Both the position numbers and the translations under genes were made by a program. Below, piece by piece: positions 60,001-64,000 of a stretch of 64,000 nt of DNA. Numbering within the stretch: the stretch's first letter is position 1; every line of letters begins with the position of its first letter. The notes beneath the pieces were generated by a model. That model saw nothing but the letters and a program-made list of their open reading frames with translations. It was not told where the DNA came from and did not search any database. Origin of the DNA: Mesaphorura yosii (Eukaryota; Arthropoda; Collembola; Poduromorpha; Tullbergiidae); assembly GCA_009869945.1 (NCBI GenBank), contig WIXG01000002.1:310001-374000 (forward strand), in the 5' to 3' direction.

Positions 60001-63000
60001 TTACAATTCCGTAATTTTATCATCCCAGTATTTCTTGAGACGGTGATTGTCATGTTCGATTGAATCCAGGTTTTTCATCTCCTGAATTTCGTCTTTTTCG
60101 TAAAACACTTGGTGCGTCGTCGGCATGAGTCTCTGCACGCTTCCAAAGTACGCCGCATTTGGTCCGCCGATGATTTGGCCTCTCGACGGTCGAAGTTGCC
60201 CGCCCATGTCAGGGATGACGGAATTGTTGCTGAACTGGCCTCCCGCGCTAAACATGTGTGGGACTACAAGTGGCGGGTGCTGATAGTGCGGATGCGGATG
60301 TGGATGTGAGTGCGTCGGCGGTATGGGCATGGGATTTGGTCGGAACAAAACACTCAGTGAAGGCACGGACATTTTCCTCATCGGACCGTTCGGGGTGTGG
60401 ATTATCTGACTGTTGGCGTTCACGCTTCCTCCACCAAACAAATGCGACAGTGATTTCGCCTTGCTCAGCGTGAAGAATCCAGGAGTCTTGCTCGGTTTTG
60501 GTTTAGCATTAGGATCATGTGCGAAAATACGTTGCTGAGTGGTCGCCGTATTGACTCCTGCAGGTGATACTTGATGGACATGCTGCTTGAACGGAAAGTG
60601 GACGGATTTTCGTTGCTTCTGATTCCTTGCGAATGTCGCTTTGGAAAGAGAGTCCAGCTCCTTCTTGAACAACAGTCGAGTATTTTGTTCCAGCATGTAC
60701 TCCCAGCACCGGAACTGTTCCACTGACATTTGTGAAGGAGACATGCTGTTGGCGATGGAAGCAATGTCATCATTGTTTGTGTCCTTCCCGTTGCCATTGT
60801 GGTGTACGGCATTTGCAACTTCATCGTCCATTCGCTTCTTCTCGACTCGTCTTCGCTCAGTGCTTTTGTTGGAATCGGATCCACTTCCACTGCTTCTTGA
60901 GGAACGGTTGTCCGTATCAATTGCGCTATCTGCAAAGCAAAACAAAGCATTAACATTTTAACATTAGAATTGGTTGCCTTATAAAGCGATACACAACCTT
61001 TACTTGTTCTTACCAGGAGTCGTGACGGACGCCAGTGGATTTGTCAGTTCATCCGAATAATTACCGTCGGAGGACCCACCCGCACTGCGATGACTGAAAT
61101 AACTCATCGGGCCGTGCACATGAACATGATGGTGATGATGGTTGTCTTGACCAACATTCACTTTACTAACGTTGTCCACGTTCAAATTGTTCTTCCCCGT
61201 CCCTGCCAACGAATTCCACTTAAACCTCACAAGAATCAAACTCAAACTTTCCTTGCACGAGTGGGATTGAGCCATATCAGTGATTCGTTTCGAGATCAGT
61301 ACACTCTTCTTGTGGCGGTGCATGTCCAACTCATCCACAAGCTCCTTGTCATTTATATAATTCCATACATTCTGGTTTGCCACAACGAGGAATTCGGTGG
61401 ATCGAGTTAATGGAACGGAAATTGTGATTGGATCCTGGATTACTTTTGAGCTGTGGCTTTTCGGGGAACTTTGTTGCGTGTTTGCGTCTGTCGCTTTATC
61501 TTCTGGAAGCTCCTTTGTCTTTTCGACTTCTTCTGGTGGCGTCCCCTCGCTTTTATTTGAACTTGATTCAGTCAACACTTTCACCTTCTTGCCCGCTTCC
61601 ACCAAAATGCAGCGAACGTTTCCAATCATGGCGAGATTCAACGTCAGAGTTCTAGTCGGCTGCAGTAGCGGATCTTCATTCTCAATCTGGATGGAATTCG
61701 TGGGGACTGAAAGAAGACAGAGGACGCCTTGCATGGGTTTTGTGTTTCCTTGCTGTCTTGAATTCCTGTCAGCGTCAAACATACAACTATGAACAAACAG
61801 CAAAATTTTACAATCCATCCTTAATAGCTGAATTCAAGTAATTCTGTCCGAAATCTTACTTCAGCGCGTTCAGAAGCGTGTATTTGAGGGAGAACTTTGG
61901 CGTTTCATCAATCGTCTTCTCTTCCACATAAATCTTCGCAATTGATTTGCTTAGTGATTTGGGGGCAGGATTCCCGTCGCCGGAGTCAAACAATCCGAAG
62001 AGGGTTTCGTGCCCATTCGACAGATTCACGTCGCGATACTGGGCGACCGACAGAACTTGGTTTTTGTCTGGAAGTTCGGAAAATCCGAGATCCCAAACTG
62101 ATGGCTGCCTTGAGAAATCATTTTCGTGTGGAGACGCAAATGCCGACTCTTTCAGACGTCGAGATTCGTCTCCGTTTGAGGTTGGACGTGTTTTTCGAGC
62201 GTTCGTCACTTCGACCAAGTTCATTGGCCGTCTAAAGAAACAGTAGCATCAATTAGTTGCAGTCGCAGGGCACAGACAGTATTTCTGGAGGCATTCGCTT
62301 ACTTTGGGCTGTGAAAATTCTCCAGATTCAAGCTCAGTTTTTCATTGCACGAAATGTCCAAGTACGTCAAATGTCCACCGATGATCAAATCTTCCAGGTT
62401 GATCTTGCGTAAATTGTTGTGAGACAAGTCTACCACCTTGAGTGACGGTAGTTTGGTTAAGTTAGGTACGTTTTCCAGTTGATTGGAGTGAACACGGAGT
62501 ACTCGTAGATTTGGTAGGGATGAGAGTTTCGATGGCAGAGAGCGGATTCGATTCCCACAAACGATCAATTCTTCTAAATTTTTCCACGCGACCAAGCACC
62601 TGAAAGAAAGAAAAGAATCGTGAATGCGTAATTCCTACAACGGTGAAGACGCAAGACTTCAGTTGGTCAATGCAATAATCATTTGGGCAATGAATTGGGA
62701 AATTGCCCCAAAGGTTAACGTGAATTCGATCCAATTCGAGTTTTTGTAAGGAAGGCAGGAAGCAAGCGTGACTACATTTCTCAGATAAATTAAGGAACAA
62801 ATGAGCGTAGTGAAATTTTCCTCCGCGCCCATTCGCTATTCATCAATTCTTCTACTTGAAAATTAAGATGTCGAACTCGCATTCATCATGAAAGTGCATT
62901 TTTTCTTCACGCGCGCATGTGAACTTGAGCGTGCAAATGTTGTTCTAATTAATTTATCAATAGCGAGGATTCTCAGTCGAGTTATTTGAGTCTTGAGTGC

Positions 63001-64000
63001 TGATAACGCTACGTCGTGATTGTGATTGCGATTACCTTTCGTGAATGTGCTGAATTTTATTAAATCCCAAGTACAGCCTTTTGATGCTGCTGCACTCGTA
63101 TAGGAATTCCAACGCATTTCGATCTTCACTGTCTTGTAGTTGATTCCGACTCAAGTACAGCTCTTGAATGCGAGAGTTCTTCCCAAAATTTGGCATGTGT
63201 TCAATCAGATTCTGACTCAGGTTGAGAACTTTGAGCCTGTGCAGGTGAAAATGACAAAAATTAGAATAGATTCATTTACAACTATAAAATTAGTCGTTCA
63301 TGATTGAATTGCTATCATCTACAAGATTCAGGCTTAGGATTTGCGTGATACCTCGTGCGACAGTTGTAAAAAGTTATCATGTTCATGCACTTTTAACTAA
63401 TTTAGTAGACTTGAACGCTCTCCGCCTGCGTCTGTCCGTACCTGAGCTACTGCAGACACTACCTGAATTAGAATTGGTTGGCTTAAGCACTTAAGTGGAT
63501 TGCGTGCAATTGCAACTGAATACAACGAGATAAGCATCTTTCTTACAAAAGTAGCGTTGCTTTGTTTGTTTTATAATTTTGTAATGTTTGCAAGAGGTTG
63601 CAGAGCGCTGGCTCATTGTTGGACTGGAAGGTTCACGTGAACGTCGATAATTAATGTCACACTGCTGAATCTCTGTGTCATTCCTGTCCTTTTCTGACGA
63701 ATGACTTTATTTAAATGCAACGCATTTTAACATTTGTAAATTTCTCATTTATAAACCTTTCTATCTTAAATTTTGATTGTTGGTCCTTTGTCGTTTATTG
63801 CACGGCCGCTACTGTTTACGTAATTTAGGCTTGAACTTACCTCGTCGCTCGTTGCACAAAGTCCTTCGACACAAACTCAATTTTGTTCGAGTAAACGTAC
63901 AGTTCACGAATTGGCAACTGAGACAGGCAATTCTGGAACTTGCAGTCTATTTGCCGGAGGTGATTGTTGGACGCGTAAATTGTGAAAAGCTCGGGAACAA
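60001..64000 (-). CDS. Phlpp: PHLPP-like LRR / PP2C-like protein, 5' end outside window
   Basis: Six exons are visible: 64000-63841 (continues beyond the window), 63236-63036, 62599-62303, 62231-61860, 61786-61014 and 60929-60001. The first three encode leucine-rich repeats (LKVLNLSQNLIEHMPNF, IQELYLSRNQL, IKRLYLGFNKI, LEELIVCGNRI, LKVVDLSHNNL). A PP2C-like domain follows (WDLGFSELPDKNQVLSVAQY, LFGLFDSGDGN, LAMIGNVRCILVEAGKKVKV, STEFLVVANQNVWNYI). This order is that of PHLPP, which dephosphorylates AKT and PKC. Key acidic metal ligands appear changed (see findings), so activity is doubtful. Exon 6 adds a Ser-, His- and Pro-rich tail ending DDKITEL. The start of exon 5 has two in-frame acceptors 21 nt apart. 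Confidence 0.82.
63237..63840 (-). other. Intron of the PHLPP-like gene
   Basis: 604 bp from the GTAAGTTC donor (63840) to the TGCACAG acceptor (63237). The flanking LRR coding sequence joins in phase across it. No other feature seen. Confidence 0.75.

Noticed and set aside
62634..62800. Open frame that looked like an extra exon of the PHLPP-like gene
   Set aside because: LRR exons at 63036-63236 and 62303-62599 join in phase without it, and its sequence breaks the repeat pattern.

Overview
The window is nuclear DNA from an animal. It has short spliced introns with GT-AG borders, long non-coding stretches, and single-copy metazoan genes on both strands. A Brinker-type DNA-binding protein, a Tudor-domain gene and intron lengths of mostly 50-450 bp point to an arthropod. 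A non-dipteran hexapod such as a springtail is possible, but the sequence does not settle the species. All gene models were built by hand: I joined open frames at splice sites and checked that the phases agree at every junction.

Layout. 0-6 kb (+): two small secreted cysteine-containing proteins of unknown function, two short tandem-repeat arrays, then a Tudor-domain/coiled-coil gene. 6.5-8.2 kb (-): mitochondrial ribosome recycling factor (MRRF), whose mRNA appears to carry a second, upstream ORF. 10.4-16.1 kb (+): a Brinker-like repressor with two helix-turn-helix units, split by a 2.8 kb intron. 18.3-19.5 kb (-): acyl-protein thioesterase. 20.4-24.4 kb (-): PCIF1, the cap-adjacent m6Am mRNA methyltransferase, with 11 coding exons. 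25.9-28.3 kb (+): ethanolaminephosphotransferase 1 (EPT1/SELENOI), whose stop is a TGA at about the place where vertebrate SELENOI has selenocysteine. 29.6-30.8 kb (-): a His/Asp-rich secreted protein. 30.8-37.9 kb: gene-poor. 37.9-38.4 kb (+): a small acidic protein, tail-to-tail by 11 bp with a 590-residue signal-anchored protein (-, 38.4-40.5 kb). 41.0-42.5 kb (-): LanC-like protein. 43.2-44.5 kb (+): DHHC palmitoyltransferase. 45.5-49.5 kb (-): a long polyQ/polyN-rich suppressor-APC-domain protein. 49.5-60.0 kb: gene-poor. 60.0-64.0 kb (-): 3' part of a PHLPP-like leucine-rich-repeat/PP2C protein that seems to lack catalytic metal ligands and runs off the window.

The genes are mostly unrelated housekeeping or developmental loci rather than one pathway. 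Two pairs share a theme: the thioesterase and the DHHC enzyme are the removing and adding sides of protein S-acylation, and the Brinker-like factor sits inside large non-coding flanks typical of developmental regulators. The points most worth checking are the possible selenocysteine TGA in EPT1, the possible dicistronic MRRF transcript, the apparent PHLPP pseudophosphatase, the triplicated intronic element inside PCIF1, and the duplicated DNA-binding unit in the Brinker-like protein. I saw no CRISPR array, tRNA, rRNA or intact transposon.
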